From Candidatus Cloacimonadota bacterium (lineage in GTDB: Bacteria > Cloacimonadota > Cloacimonadia > Cloacimonadales > TCS61): 35,754 nucleotides of DNA. The stretch covers positions 1-35,754 of the forward strand of contig JAIORE010000207.1 in assembly GCA_021108315.1 (NCBI GenBank). Reading direction: 5' to 3'. Positions 16,361 to 24,056 of this stretch are shown piece after piece (within the stretch, counting starts at the first letter, position 1; each line of letters begins with the position of its first letter). Position numbers and translations under genes: made by a program. The notes under the pieces were generated by a model. That model saw nothing but the letters and a program-made list of their open reading frames with translations, did no database searches and had not been told where the DNA came from.

Positions 16361-18019
16361 TTAATCCAAGGCAATTACTCTATAGAAATAATTTGTTCCA
16401 ACAGCACCGTTTGTATGAACATAAGATGTTGCTCCACTGGTAGTTGAAGCTAATTCACTATATCCACTATAAGGATCTGTCGAATATTCGACTTTGTAAT
16501 CAGTAGCATTAATAGCCAGATCCCAAGAAAGTTCCACATTGTCGCCATTGATCACGAGCAAAACATTTTCCGGAACAGCTGGAGGATAAACAAAATAATT
16601 CGGGTTGTAATGAAAACCCATATCTACTTGACCGATATCCAAAACAGCTTCAAAACTGGTAGTATAATCATTAAGTCCGGCAGCTATTGCGGTTTGACTA
16701 CCTGCATTTAAACAAGGACTCGTAGCTTGATTAATAAAATTACTTCCATTATTTGAAGAAACAAACACCGGATCTGCTGAAATTGAATTTGAACCGGCAG
16801 AACATCCTGCATAATTATTGGGAGTATTTCCCCAAACATCATTGTAATCTAATGAACAACTTGAAAAAGAAACCAAAATACCACCTCCGCCTTCAGTGGT
16901 ACCATCAGCAGAATTATTCACGATAATGTTATCTTCAATAATTTTTGTTCCGCCGGCAAACATGATAGCAATTCCTCCTCCTCCGGCACCGGTTGCAGTA
17001 TTACCGACAATTGTATTGTTACGGATTTCCGCTCCGCAGAAAAGATATATTCCGCCACCGGCATCATTTGAGGTGTTATTGGTAATCAAATTATTAAATA
17101 CGAGAGGATTACCCATTACGAGATGAAGTCCTCCGCCTACTCCACCGGCGAAATTGTTTTGGATCACATTATTTTTGATCGTGATTCCGCAATAATCGGC
17201 AATTCCTCCGCCGGGACCTCGAGAATCGCTATTATTTCCGTTCTGAATGGTAAAACCGTCAATTACAGTCGCATTGGTGAGATCACAAGCTTGAGGAATA
17301 TAAATAACTCTATCCAGCTCATTTCCGTCAATTATGGTATTTGCAGCACCATTATCACTGATCAGAACTATTTCATCAGTATCTGGCCATTCTATATTCT
17401 CATAATAAGTTCCGGCTGAAACCAGAACCGTAGTGCCTACATTTGCTGCATTAAGTCCTGCTTGTATCGTTGGGTAATCCACTGGAATATAAATTATGGA
17501 GGGAGCATCTTGTCCGACTTTTACATCATCAACAAATAATTGGTAAGACGTGCTCGTAACACCCTGAATAGCAAGATAGACATTACCGATATAGGAACTT
17601 AAATCGTATTCATATTCTATGTAAGTATTAGATGTTATAGTTTCACTTCCTAAAGTTACGGTAAAGTCTGAAGCGGAATTGCCGGTTGTGGACAGTTTAA
17701 CATTAAAGTTTTCAGTAATATAGCTCATTCGAGCCCAGAATGTCATTTTATCACCGTTTTGAACAGAGACTTGTGGTGTGATCAGCCAATCATCTGCCTG
17801 ACTAAATCCATCAGATAAATAGGCATAATAACTACCTGTATGAGAATAACCCGCACTTGAATGTCCTCCCCAGGTTTCACCGGCACCATTATTAATAACA
17901 CTCCAACCTGTTGGAGGAAATGTTCCGCTTTCAAATCCTTCTTCAATATCCCATTGAGCAAACATTGATGTTATTATAAACACCATAAACATAATCAATA
18001 TGACAGATATTTTCATCAT
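16361..18019 (-). CDS. Secreted mosaic protein: cleaved-adhesin, beta-helix, FN3
   Basis: 552 residues. Signal peptide at 1-21, a cleaved-adhesin module (22-172; DDWLITPQVSVQ, YQLFVDDVKVGQ), a right-handed beta-helix (176-460; IYIPVDYPTIQAGLNAANV opening), and an FN3-like end (483-552; FYRVIALD). Each part has its closest visible relative in a different neighbour: the adhesin in the 18164 gene, the helix in the 13405 gene, the FN3 end in the 14829 gene. It has no sorting domain. It is probably exported, and adhesion or glycan binding is the likely role. The leader CTAAAAGGAGTTTAT before a double ATG is shared with the 18164 gene (there followed by AATG). The mosaic structure is seen directly; the order of events is inference. 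Confidence 0.88.
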   Translation of the reverse strand: MMKISVILIMFMVFIITSMFAQWDIEEGFESGTFPPTGWSVINNGAGETWGGHSSAGYSHTGSYYAYLSDGFSQADDWLITPQVSVQNGDKMTFWARMSYITENFNVKLSTTGNSASDFTVTLGSETITSNTYIEYEYDLSSYIGNVYLAIQGVTSTSYQLFVDDVKVGQDAPSIIYIPVDYPTIQAGLNAANVGTTVLVSAGTYYENIEWPDTDEIVLISDNGAANTIIDGNELDRVIYIPQACDLTNATVIDGFTIQNGNNSDSRGPGGGIADYCGITIKNNVIQNNFAGGVGGGLHLVMGNPLVFNNLITNNTSNDAGGGIYLFCGAEIRNNTIVGNTATGAGGGGIAIMFAGGTKIIEDNIIVNNSADGTTEGGGGILVSFSSCSLDYNDVWGNTPNNYAGCSAGSNSISADPVFVSSNNGSNFINQATSPCLNAGSQTAIAAGLNDYTTSFEAVLDIGQVDMGFHYNPNYFVYPPAVPENVLLVINGDNVELSWDLAINATDYKVEYSTDPYSGYSELASTTSGATSYVHTNGAVGTNYFYRVIALD

Positions 18020-18163
18020 AAACTCCTTTTAGTTTATTTTTTAAATTTTAATTTAACCTTAGGGACAGCTAAAAAATATTTTGGCTTTTCTTCATTCCCG
18101 AGCTGAAACACATGGCAATTCATTCAATTTATTTCATAGCCATCCCTTAACTTTTTTACAAGA

Positions 18164-19300
18164 TCACTCCAACAATAGCATCTTCTTAGTGATTGTTTCT
18201 CTTCCTGTATCTAATTTGTAGAAATAAATACCGGAACTCACAGGTTGATTGTTTTCATCTGTTCCATCCCAGATAATTGAAGATTGATTATTGAATATTG
18301 AATATTGCTTGATCTCTTGACCTTTGATGTTATAGATTATAATCTCTGCGTCCGTTGTGAAATCTTCAATGAATTCAAAAGAGATAGTTGTGGTTGGATT
18401 GAAAGGATTAGGATAATTATAAAGCCTGTTTACCGTAACATCTGGTGGATTTGAATTCTCATCATCCATAGGAACAGTAAAAGAAATCGGACCGTAATTT
18501 TCGGTGATACCAGCTCCATCACGACTTTCCAACCAATACCAGTAGGTTGAATTTTCTACTGTCGAAGATTGATCTACAAAGCTGTATTCCGTAGGTTCAC
18601 AGACCGTTCCCGCTCCAGGGATCAAGTCACTATTTATTTTCATTGATTCTAAGAGATTATCACTTTCAGCCCGATAGATATTCCAACCGATATTATTTGA
18701 TTCGCTTTGAGTTACCCAGTTAATAGAGAGATCACCATTAGAATAAACCGCTGCGAATGTAGAAAGTACTACCGGTAACGGATCATCTTGTCCGATTTTT
18801 ACATCATCAACAAATAATTGGTAAGACATACTTGTAGTACCGCGAATAGCAAGATAAACATTACCGGTATAGCTACTTAAGTCATATACATATTCTGTAT
18901 AAGTTTGAGATGTTACCGTTTCACTTCCTAAAGTTACAGTAAAATCAGCAACAGCATTGCCAGTTGTGGAAAGTCTAGCCTCAAAGGTCTCAGAAAACAT
19001 AGTAACACCTAATCGAGACCAGAATATAAATTCATCGCCGCTTTGAATAGAGACTTGCGGAGTGATTAGCCAATCATCTGCCGCATTCAATCCATCTGAT
19101 AAATAAGCATATCCGGTACCGGTATGAGGAAATCCGCTACTTGCAGATCTAACCCATGTATTAGTTCCACTATTATTAATAACACTCCAACCGGTGGGAG
19201 GAAATGTTCCACCTTCAAATCCTTCTTCAATATCCCATTGTGCATAAATCAATGTTGTTATAAAAACCATAACTAACATTGTTAGAATAGCTTTTTTCAT
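18164..19300 (-). CDS. Secreted cleaved-adhesin protein with sorting domain
   Basis: 378 residues. Signal peptide at 1-20 and one cleaved-adhesin module (21-175) with EGFEGGTFPPTGW, ADDWLITPQVS and YQLFVDDVKIGQ. A beta domain of the PLPVVLSTFAAVY type (180-280) is homologous to the modules preceding the sorting domain in both protease genes. A T9SS type-A-like sorting domain (287-378) runs YNYPNPFNPTTTI...KKMLLLE. The protein is likely surface-displayed. The last connecting loop, NNQSSIIW, is written in an ATTCAATAATCAA-type repeat (18276-18312). AGGAG is seven bases before ATG. An imperfect CAAA tetranucleotide tract lies immediately upstream of the ribosome binding site (19317-19352). No clear terminator was found. 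Confidence 0.88.
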   Translation of the reverse strand: MKKAILTMLVMVFITTLIYAQWDIEEGFEGGTFPPTGWSVINNSGTNTWVRSASSGFPHTGTGYAYLSDGLNAADDWLITPQVSIQSGDEFIFWSRLGVTMFSETFEARLSTTGNAVADFTVTLGSETVTSQTYTEYVYDLSSYTGNVYLAIRGTTSMSYQLFVDDVKIGQDDPLPVVLSTFAAVYSNGDLSINWVTQSESNNIGWNIYRAESDNLLESMKINSDLIPGAGTVCEPTEYSFVDQSSTVENSTYWYWLESRDGAGITENYGPISFTVPMDDENSNPPDVTVNRLYNYPNPFNPTTTISFEFIEDFTTDAEIIIYNIKGQEIKQYSIFNNQSSIIWDGTDENNQPVSSGIYFYKLDTGRETITKKMLLLE

Positions 19301-19835
19301 TATAAACTCCTTTTAGTTTTGTTTGTTTGTTTGTTTATTTGTTTATTTGTTTTCATTTCAATTTTATACTTATTTTCGATTTCGATAAGATTACAATAGA
19401 AACAAATCTTATTCATTTCTACAAGTTGAAGCTTATCCCAATTAAGAAGAATACAGACTTCAAAGTTTTTTTTACAATATTAACATTCAAACACCTAAAT
19501 TGAGCAATTGCAAATCGGTTTCGTTCCCCATCGTAACGAAATGAAGCTCTACAAAGCTAATCACCTGAGTGGGAACACATAATTCTAATCTTGTTCCTAC
19601 GTTCCGGAATAGAACACATAGAATCACACTTTGCGATAAAACCATTATTTTCCCCATTATATAACACGAATGAGATTTTTTTATTCCCAAAGAAATAGCA
19701 ATTTCTCAATGACATTTACACTCATACTGAAAACTTAATCCTTTTCATTTTTATCTGATGAGACCGGATTTCATCCGACAGTTGCCGAATGGAGTTCAGT
19801 CAGTGTTCTTCCGAACTCAAGTCTTTTTGGGAAGA
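19301..19835. other. Intergenic region with simple-sequence tract and hairpin repeats
   Basis: No real gene. It contains the TTTG/TTTA tract (19317-19352), an exact copy of CTAAATTGAGCAATTGCAAA (19495-19514) shared with 13150-13169, and a composite GTTCCC...GGGAAC / TTGTTCC...GAACAC array (19523-19620). A 67-codon open frame at 19487-19690 on the minus strand is a translation of this array. The segment 19756-19806 has short inverted pieces (CCGGATTTCATCCG) of unknown meaning. Confidence 0.6.
19317..19352. repeat. TTTG/TTTA tetranucleotide tract in a 5' leader
   Basis: About nine tandem four-base units (TTTG, with two TTTA) run up to the ribosome binding site of the 18164-19300 gene. On the transcribed strand it reads CAAA repeats just before AAAACTAAAAGGAG. 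Tracts of this kind can change length by slippage. Confidence 0.7.
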
Positions 19836-21512
19836 TCATTCCAACAATAACATCTTCTTTGTGATCATTTCACCTCCTGTTTTCAATTTATAGAAATAAA
19901 TACCGGAACTCACCGGTTGATTGTTTTTATCTGTACCATCCCAAACTATTTGTTGTTTTAAAGATTTGTAAATTGGGAGATTTGAGAAAGTTTTTACTTT
20001 CTGTCCTTTCAGATTATAAATTATCAACTCAGTGTTCTCTGTGCTCTCTGTGGTTAAAGAAAAAGAAATCGTTGTACTCGGGTTAAATGGATTGGGATAA
20101 TTCTGATGAAGAACGATCGAAGCAGGTAATAACTGATCTGGTGGAAATTCTTCAATTCCGGTTGTTTCATTTTGATAACATCCAGTGTTCAATAAATCAT
20201 AACGAAACATACTCCATTCGATATTATTAGTATTATAATTACCTTCCAAATCCCAAGCATAAAGATTATCGTCCATTGAACCGATCAGAATTTCAATATC
20301 TCCGTCTCCGTCCAAATCGGTTATAGTCGGTGATGACCTTGACCAACCGGTTTCGAGAGGATAATCCGGTAATAGAGTTCCGTCATGATGCCAGGCAAAT
20401 ACTCCCGTATATGCTGCTGCGACAATTTCAATGTCTCCGTCGCTGTCGATATCGGCAAGTGCGGGACTGGCTTGAGCGAAATCTTGGAAAATATCTCCTG
20501 TAGGTTGGGGCCAGCCGGAAACCATTGTTCCATTATGATGCCAAGCGTAAACCGCTCCATGCCAAGATCCGCAAACAATTTCAAGATCACCATCTCCATC
20601 TATATCTCCAATTGAAGGTGAAGAACGTTGTATTGCAGCACCTCCCATCGGTTGAGGCCAGCCTGTCACCGAAGTCCCGTCGTGATGCAATGCACAAACA
20701 AGTTCCGTCTGAGTAGCAATAAATATTTCCAGATCACCGTCATCATCAATATCAGCTAATGTTGGTGAAGATTCTGTAAAATTAGGTAAATCAACAGGAA
20801 AACCTAGCAGAACAGTTCCATCCGTATTCCAAGCCCAAACTTGTGAATATTCTCTTCCGACCACGATTATTTCCAAATCTCCGTCATTATCAAGATCACC
20901 GATTGCCGGACTTCCTATTACACCGGTATAATCAACATCATAGACGGGCCAGCCATCATAAATTGTTCCATCATGATGAAAGACATAGACTCTTGCCAAT
21001 ATTCCATCATTATTAAGATTGAGATCTTTATAAGTTCCGATAACAATTTCCAAATCTCCGTCATTATCAAGATCTGATAAAGCGGGTGAACAACAGGCAC
21101 CGTCATCATCACCAAGATTTTGGGGCCAGCCTTCTTTAAGAGTTCCGTCGCCGTTGAATACATAAAGATCGGAACGTTGGCCGGCTATAACAATTTCAAT
21201 TTCTCCATCGTTATCAATATCTGCTATTGCAGGTGTATAATGGGCACTTCCGCCCACTCCCACAGGAAAACCTGCAACAGGTGTTCCGTCATGGTGATAA
21301 GCAAATAAATTCTGTCCCGAACCTATCAATACTTCCAAATCTCCGTCTCCATCAATATCTGCAACTTGCGGGGACGGTTCCGAAGTATTATTGCCGGTAT
21401 TTATGGGAAATCCTTGTTGATAAGGTATCTGTGCGGATAAATTCATCCAACAGAAAGTGAACATAATTAAAAACAGAAAATCTGATAAATGTTTTTTCTT
21501 CATAATTTTCAT
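19836..21512 (-). CDS. Secreted FG-GAP/VCBS beta-propeller protein with sorting domain
   Basis: 558 residues. Signal peptide at about 1-28, then eight repeats of about 50 residues (40-440), each with a calcium-binding DxDxDG(D/E)xE loop, such as DIDGDGDLEVLIGS, DLDNDGDLEIVIGT and DLDGDGDIEILIGS, and HHDGTxxxGWP turns. This is the FG-GAP/VCBS integrin-like propeller, commonly a surface ligand-binding scaffold. A sorting domain ends it (about 465-558; YPNPFNPSTTI...KKMLLLE). The strand-turn segment TTESTENTELIIYN is encoded by a CACAGAGAACAC-type repeat (20028-20055). The propeller is related to that of the 26039 gene but without its extra modules. GGAG lies ten bases before the first ATG; a second ATG four codons in is possible. 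Confidence 0.9.
   Translation of the reverse strand: MKIMKKKHLSDFLFLIMFTFCWMNLSAQIPYQQGFPINTGNNTSEPSPQVADIDGDGDLEVLIGSGQNLFAYHHDGTPVAGFPVGVGGSAHYTPAIADIDNDGEIEIVIAGQRSDLYVFNGDGTLKEGWPQNLGDDDGACCSPALSDLDNDGDLEIVIGTYKDLNLNNDGILARVYVFHHDGTIYDGWPVYDVDYTGVIGSPAIGDLDNDGDLEIIVVGREYSQVWAWNTDGTVLLGFPVDLPNFTESSPTLADIDDDGDLEIFIATQTELVCALHHDGTSVTGWPQPMGGAAIQRSSPSIGDIDGDGDLEIVCGSWHGAVYAWHHNGTMVSGWPQPTGDIFQDFAQASPALADIDSDGDIEIVAAAYTGVFAWHHDGTLLPDYPLETGWSRSSPTITDLDGDGDIEILIGSMDDNLYAWDLEGNYNTNNIEWSMFRYDLLNTGCYQNETTGIEEFPPDQLLPASIVLHQNYPNPFNPSTTISFSLTTESTENTELIIYNLKGQKVKTFSNLPIYKSLKQQIVWDGTDKNNQPVSSGIYFYKLKTGGEMITKKMLLLE
20028..20055 (-). repeat. CACAGAGAACAC-family repeat inside a sorting domain
   Basis: The plus strand reads CTCAGTGTTCTCTGTGCTCT and continues CTGTGGTT. 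The minus strand encodes TTESTENTE of the sorting domain. A second copy in the equivalent position of another gene is at 33230-33257. Confidence 0.75.
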
Positions 21513-21664
21513 AGTTTTTTTCTCCTTTTTTTCCTTTCCAGTACAAGAGCACCGAGTTTTTCATTCCCCCGCAGAAGCGTGGGAATGAGTTAAAATAATT
21601 ATAGCTTTGCGGAAATTATCCTCTAAGAATTTCCCCGTTAGAATTTTCGCAAAGTTTTGTTTTG
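21513..21664. repeat. Intergenic hairpins CATTCCC and CTTTGCG
   Basis: The first hairpin pairs CATTCCCCCGC (21562-21572) with GCGTGGGAATG (21577-21587), one mismatch, loop AGAA. The second pairs CTTTGCGGAAATT (21605-21617) with AATTTTCGCAAAG (21642-21654), one G-T pair. The second lies ten bases past the stop of the 21665 gene but has no T run on the minus strand, so a terminator role is doubtful. Confidence 0.6.
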
Positions 21665-23677
21665 TTACTTTAACAAAATGCACTTTTTGGTTTTCGTGAA
21701 ATTACCTGCTTTCAATTTATAGAAATACATTCCCGAACTTACGGGTTGATTGTTTTCATCCGTTCCATCCCAAATAATTTGTTGATTTAGAGATTTATTG
21801 ATTTGAAGATTTGAAAAGGTTCTTACCTTCTTACCTTTGGTGTTAAAGATTTCAAGCTTTGCGTTCTTTGCGTCTTTTGCGGTTAAATTAAACGAAATAG
21901 TTGTGGTTGGATTGAACGGATTCGGAAAGTTACTTAACAATTTTGTAGTCAAAGATATGTTATTATCTTCCAAGCCTACTGTCGGATTCAAAATAAAATC
22001 TATTCCGCTTGTAGTTTGACCTCCTTCAACTATAACACCTTCAATTGTTTCCTGATCATATCCATCAAGTGTGGCAGTAACAATATAAGTTCCGAGTTCT
22101 ATTTCGATTGAATATAATCCGTTTACATCTGGACTTGTAGATTGACTTCCTGCAATTACTGTGACATCCTCTACATTACCAGTTCCGTCTTCCAGAGAAA
22201 TAGTACCAGTTATAAAACCATTTGAAGGAATACCTGTATATTCAAACTGATAATTATCCACTCCGGTATTTCCATTGCTATCGGAAGCCGATACCCGGAC
22301 ATCATAAATACCAAGTTCAGAAGGAGTAAATACACCTTCCCAACCGGTTCCACTGCCTGTCATTTCCACAAAAAGAACAGAATCATTCGGGCATTCAATT
22401 CTTAATAAAGGAATGGAATTCATTTTCTTATGATAGATATTTTTAGGATGATTACAACCATATTCATCATTTTCATAAATTGAATGAACATTAAAAAAAT
22501 CATCTACCGTACATTTCGGATATCTAACATTCTGATTTAATACAAATCCATATTCCTGAATCAAAGTCAATTCCGCATCAGTTAAAGAAGCTCCGTCTGC
22601 ATCAAGATTTCCATTAATCTTTGTATAGTAGGCGGAAGTGGTACCTTGCCAACCGTTCGCCCAAACAATGTGAACATTATTTTCTTCATCAATTGTCAAT
22701 TTTGGAGACCAGGGTGAATTGTTATTTGATGTTAATTGGCTTGCGTCAATAGCAATAGTACCGTCAGGTCGTAATTTCATATATTTTAGATAATGACCAC
22801 TTAAATATCTCGACCAAATAATATGAACATTATCATTACTGTCACAGTAAATCTGTGGTTTATTCTGTTGACCATCAGGAAGGTAGCAAAGAGAAATAAT
22901 GTCCGACCAGGAAATACCACCGTCTTCCGAATAAGCATAAGAAATATCATGCTGGCTTTTTGACCAAACAAGATATATTTTGTCATTTGAATCTACTGCG
23001 ATACGGATTTCATTTGTCCAACCGTTTGCTCCGGTTATAATTATTTCATTGTTTATCAAAACAGTTCCGTCAGCATCAATTTTTGTGAACAGAATATTAC
23101 TGGTAGCATTATTGGAAGCTACATAAGTAATATTATTATGGTCAACAACACCTTCCTTATCAAGAGTTGGTTGTCCAATATAAATATTTTGATCAGGATT
23201 ATTTATGATCACTGTATTTCCACCGGGTCCAATCCAATCAAAATTTTCTTCTTCGATCTCTCCGTTATTAAGCAATTTGATCATATCGAAATTACCACTT
23301 GGATTTGCATATTCATAAAGTCTTACAGCTGCATAAATATTATTTTCATCATCTTTTGCCATACGAGTGTTAAGCCACCAATAATCAAAATTAGCTACAG
23401 ACCACACGAGTTTTTCATCAACCCAACCGGAATAAAGATCTTCATCCGAATTTACATTGATTGTTACATCTCCATTCTCTGTGTGAGAAATTTCAAAGGT
23501 TGGCGGAACTAAATCCCGTGAACCGAAAGTTGTGATATTGTCATTATCATTTCTTTTGTTTATGGTTGTTGTAAAAAATCCTGTTTCGCTGCCTATTGCC
23601 GGATCAATCTGTTCGGCAAAACATAATGATGATGATAATCCTATCAAAATTACAAAAAATACTTTTAAATTAAACAT
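21665..23677 (-). CDS. Secreted BNR/sialidase-like repeat protein with carboxypeptidase-regulatory-like domain
   Basis: 670 residues. Signal peptide at 1-21 (cleavage near CFAEQ). The region 60-430 has repeated units such as IAVDSNDKIYLVWSKS, YSEDGGISWSDII and CDSNDNVHIIWSRY, the Asp-box/BNR pattern of six-bladed sialidase-like propellers. No sialidase active-site arginines can be assigned, so binding is as likely as catalysis. An Ig-like segment (430-480) leads to a carboxypeptidase-regulatory-like beta-sandwich (487-563; GFITGTISLEDGTGNVEDVT) and a sorting domain (580-670). The strand NLTAKDAKNAKLEIF is encoded by a GCAAAGACGC repeat. The paralogue at 24045-25808 is nearly the same but lacks residues 487-563 or so. 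GGAGG lies seven bases before ATG. Confidence 0.87.
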   Translation of the reverse strand: MFNLKVFFVILIGLSSSLCFAEQIDPAIGSETGFFTTTINKRNDNDNITTFGSRDLVPPTFEISHTENGDVTINVNSDEDLYSGWVDEKLVWSVANFDYWWLNTRMAKDDENNIYAAVRLYEYANPSGNFDMIKLLNNGEIEEENFDWIGPGGNTVIINNPDQNIYIGQPTLDKEGVVDHNNITYVASNNATSNILFTKIDADGTVLINNEIIITGANGWTNEIRIAVDSNDKIYLVWSKSQHDISYAYSEDGGISWSDIISLCYLPDGQQNKPQIYCDSNDNVHIIWSRYLSGHYLKYMKLRPDGTIAIDASQLTSNNNSPWSPKLTIDEENNVHIVWANGWQGTTSAYYTKINGNLDADGASLTDAELTLIQEYGFVLNQNVRYPKCTVDDFFNVHSIYENDEYGCNHPKNIYHKKMNSIPLLRIECPNDSVLFVEMTGSGTGWEGVFTPSELGIYDVRVSASDSNGNTGVDNYQFEYTGIPSNGFITGTISLEDGTGNVEDVTVIAGSQSTSPDVNGLYSIEIELGTYIVTATLDGYDQETIEGVIVEGGQTTSGIDFILNPTVGLEDNNISLTTKLLSNFPNPFNPTTTISFNLTAKDAKNAKLEIFNTKGKKVRTFSNLQINKSLNQQIIWDGTDENNQPVSSGMYFYKLKAGNFTKTKKCILLK
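21857..21883 (-). repeat. GCAAAGACGC-family repeat inside a sorting domain (copy 3)
   Basis: The minus strand reads ACCGCAAAAGACGCAAAGAA and continues CGCAAAG, encoding TAKDAKNAK. The element matches the intergenic copies at 1410-1435 and 3250-3275 apart from one extra A and small changes. It is identical to the copy in the next paralogue (24237-24263). Confidence 0.85.
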
Positions 23678-23701
23678 TATTTTCCTCCGTTTTTTTTTAT
23701 C

Positions 23702-23759
23702 CTTGTTCCCAAGTCACTGATTTGTTTATAGGTTTTCTAAGTAGAAGCTTAGGAACAAG
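23702..23759. repeat. Inverted repeat CTTGTTCCCAAG...CTTAGGAACAAG
   Basis: The arms at 23702-23713 and 23748-23759 pair over 12 bases with one mismatch around a 34-base centre. It is the same hairpin class as 25949-25972, but with a longer loop, as if two elements had fused or one had taken an insertion. Confidence 0.6.
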
Positions 23760-24044
23760 ATATTAGAATTCGTTTTTATTAGAAAATTACATCATCCAGC
23801 CCTCTCCTTTCCAGTGGAGTTAATTCACTCTTCTCCCGGATTGGAGAGTCTCTAAAGAAAAAAAATATCCATAATAGATTTCTTTCTTCAGATAAGGATG
23901 ATAGAGGAGATATCTATGAAAATCGCTTCAAATACTGTGAACTTAGGAAGAATGCCAAATAACTTGGATAATTTTGCATCAAGATATTCACCCCGTGAAA
24001 TGATACTATTTCTCTGGTGGCTTGATGCACTCCAAAATTATTTA
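23760..24044. other. Intergenic region between the tandem paralogues
   Basis: It has a CTCTCC...GGAGAG type string at 23802-23850 and a possible small plus-strand ORF (23916-24056). Within that ORF the pieces AATTTTGCATCAAG (23975-23988) and CTTGATGCACTCCAAAATT (24021-24039) form an interrupted inverted repeat. The stretch may be a relic of a repeat element. No terminator was seen for the 24045 gene. Confidence 0.4.
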
Positions 24045-24056
24045 CTACTTCAATAG
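23916..24056 (+). CDS. Possible 46-residue small ORF, only plus-strand candidate
   Basis: The ORF starts ATG with GAGGAG six bases upstream and runs 46 codons to TAG at 24054-24056, overlapping the end of the convergent minus-strand gene by 12 bases. The peptide contains GRMPNNLDNFASRYSPREMI followed by a hydrophobic LFLWWLDALQNYLLLQ end. I do not recognise it. The good ribosome binding site argues for it; the inverted repeat inside it and its position between two repeats argue for a repeat relic. Confidence 0.25.
   Translation: MKIASNTVNLGRMPNNLDNFASRYSPREMILFLWWLDALQNYLLLQ

Noticed and set aside
19487..19690. 67-codon minus-strand frame upstream of the FG-GAP gene
   Set aside because: Its peptide (RNVGTRLELCVPTQ and so on) is the translation of the GTTCC/GGAAC hairpin array; there is no domain and no good ribosome binding site.
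21605..21654. Terminator for the 21665 gene
   Set aside because: The stem is good, but there is no T run after it on the minus strand and the loop is long.
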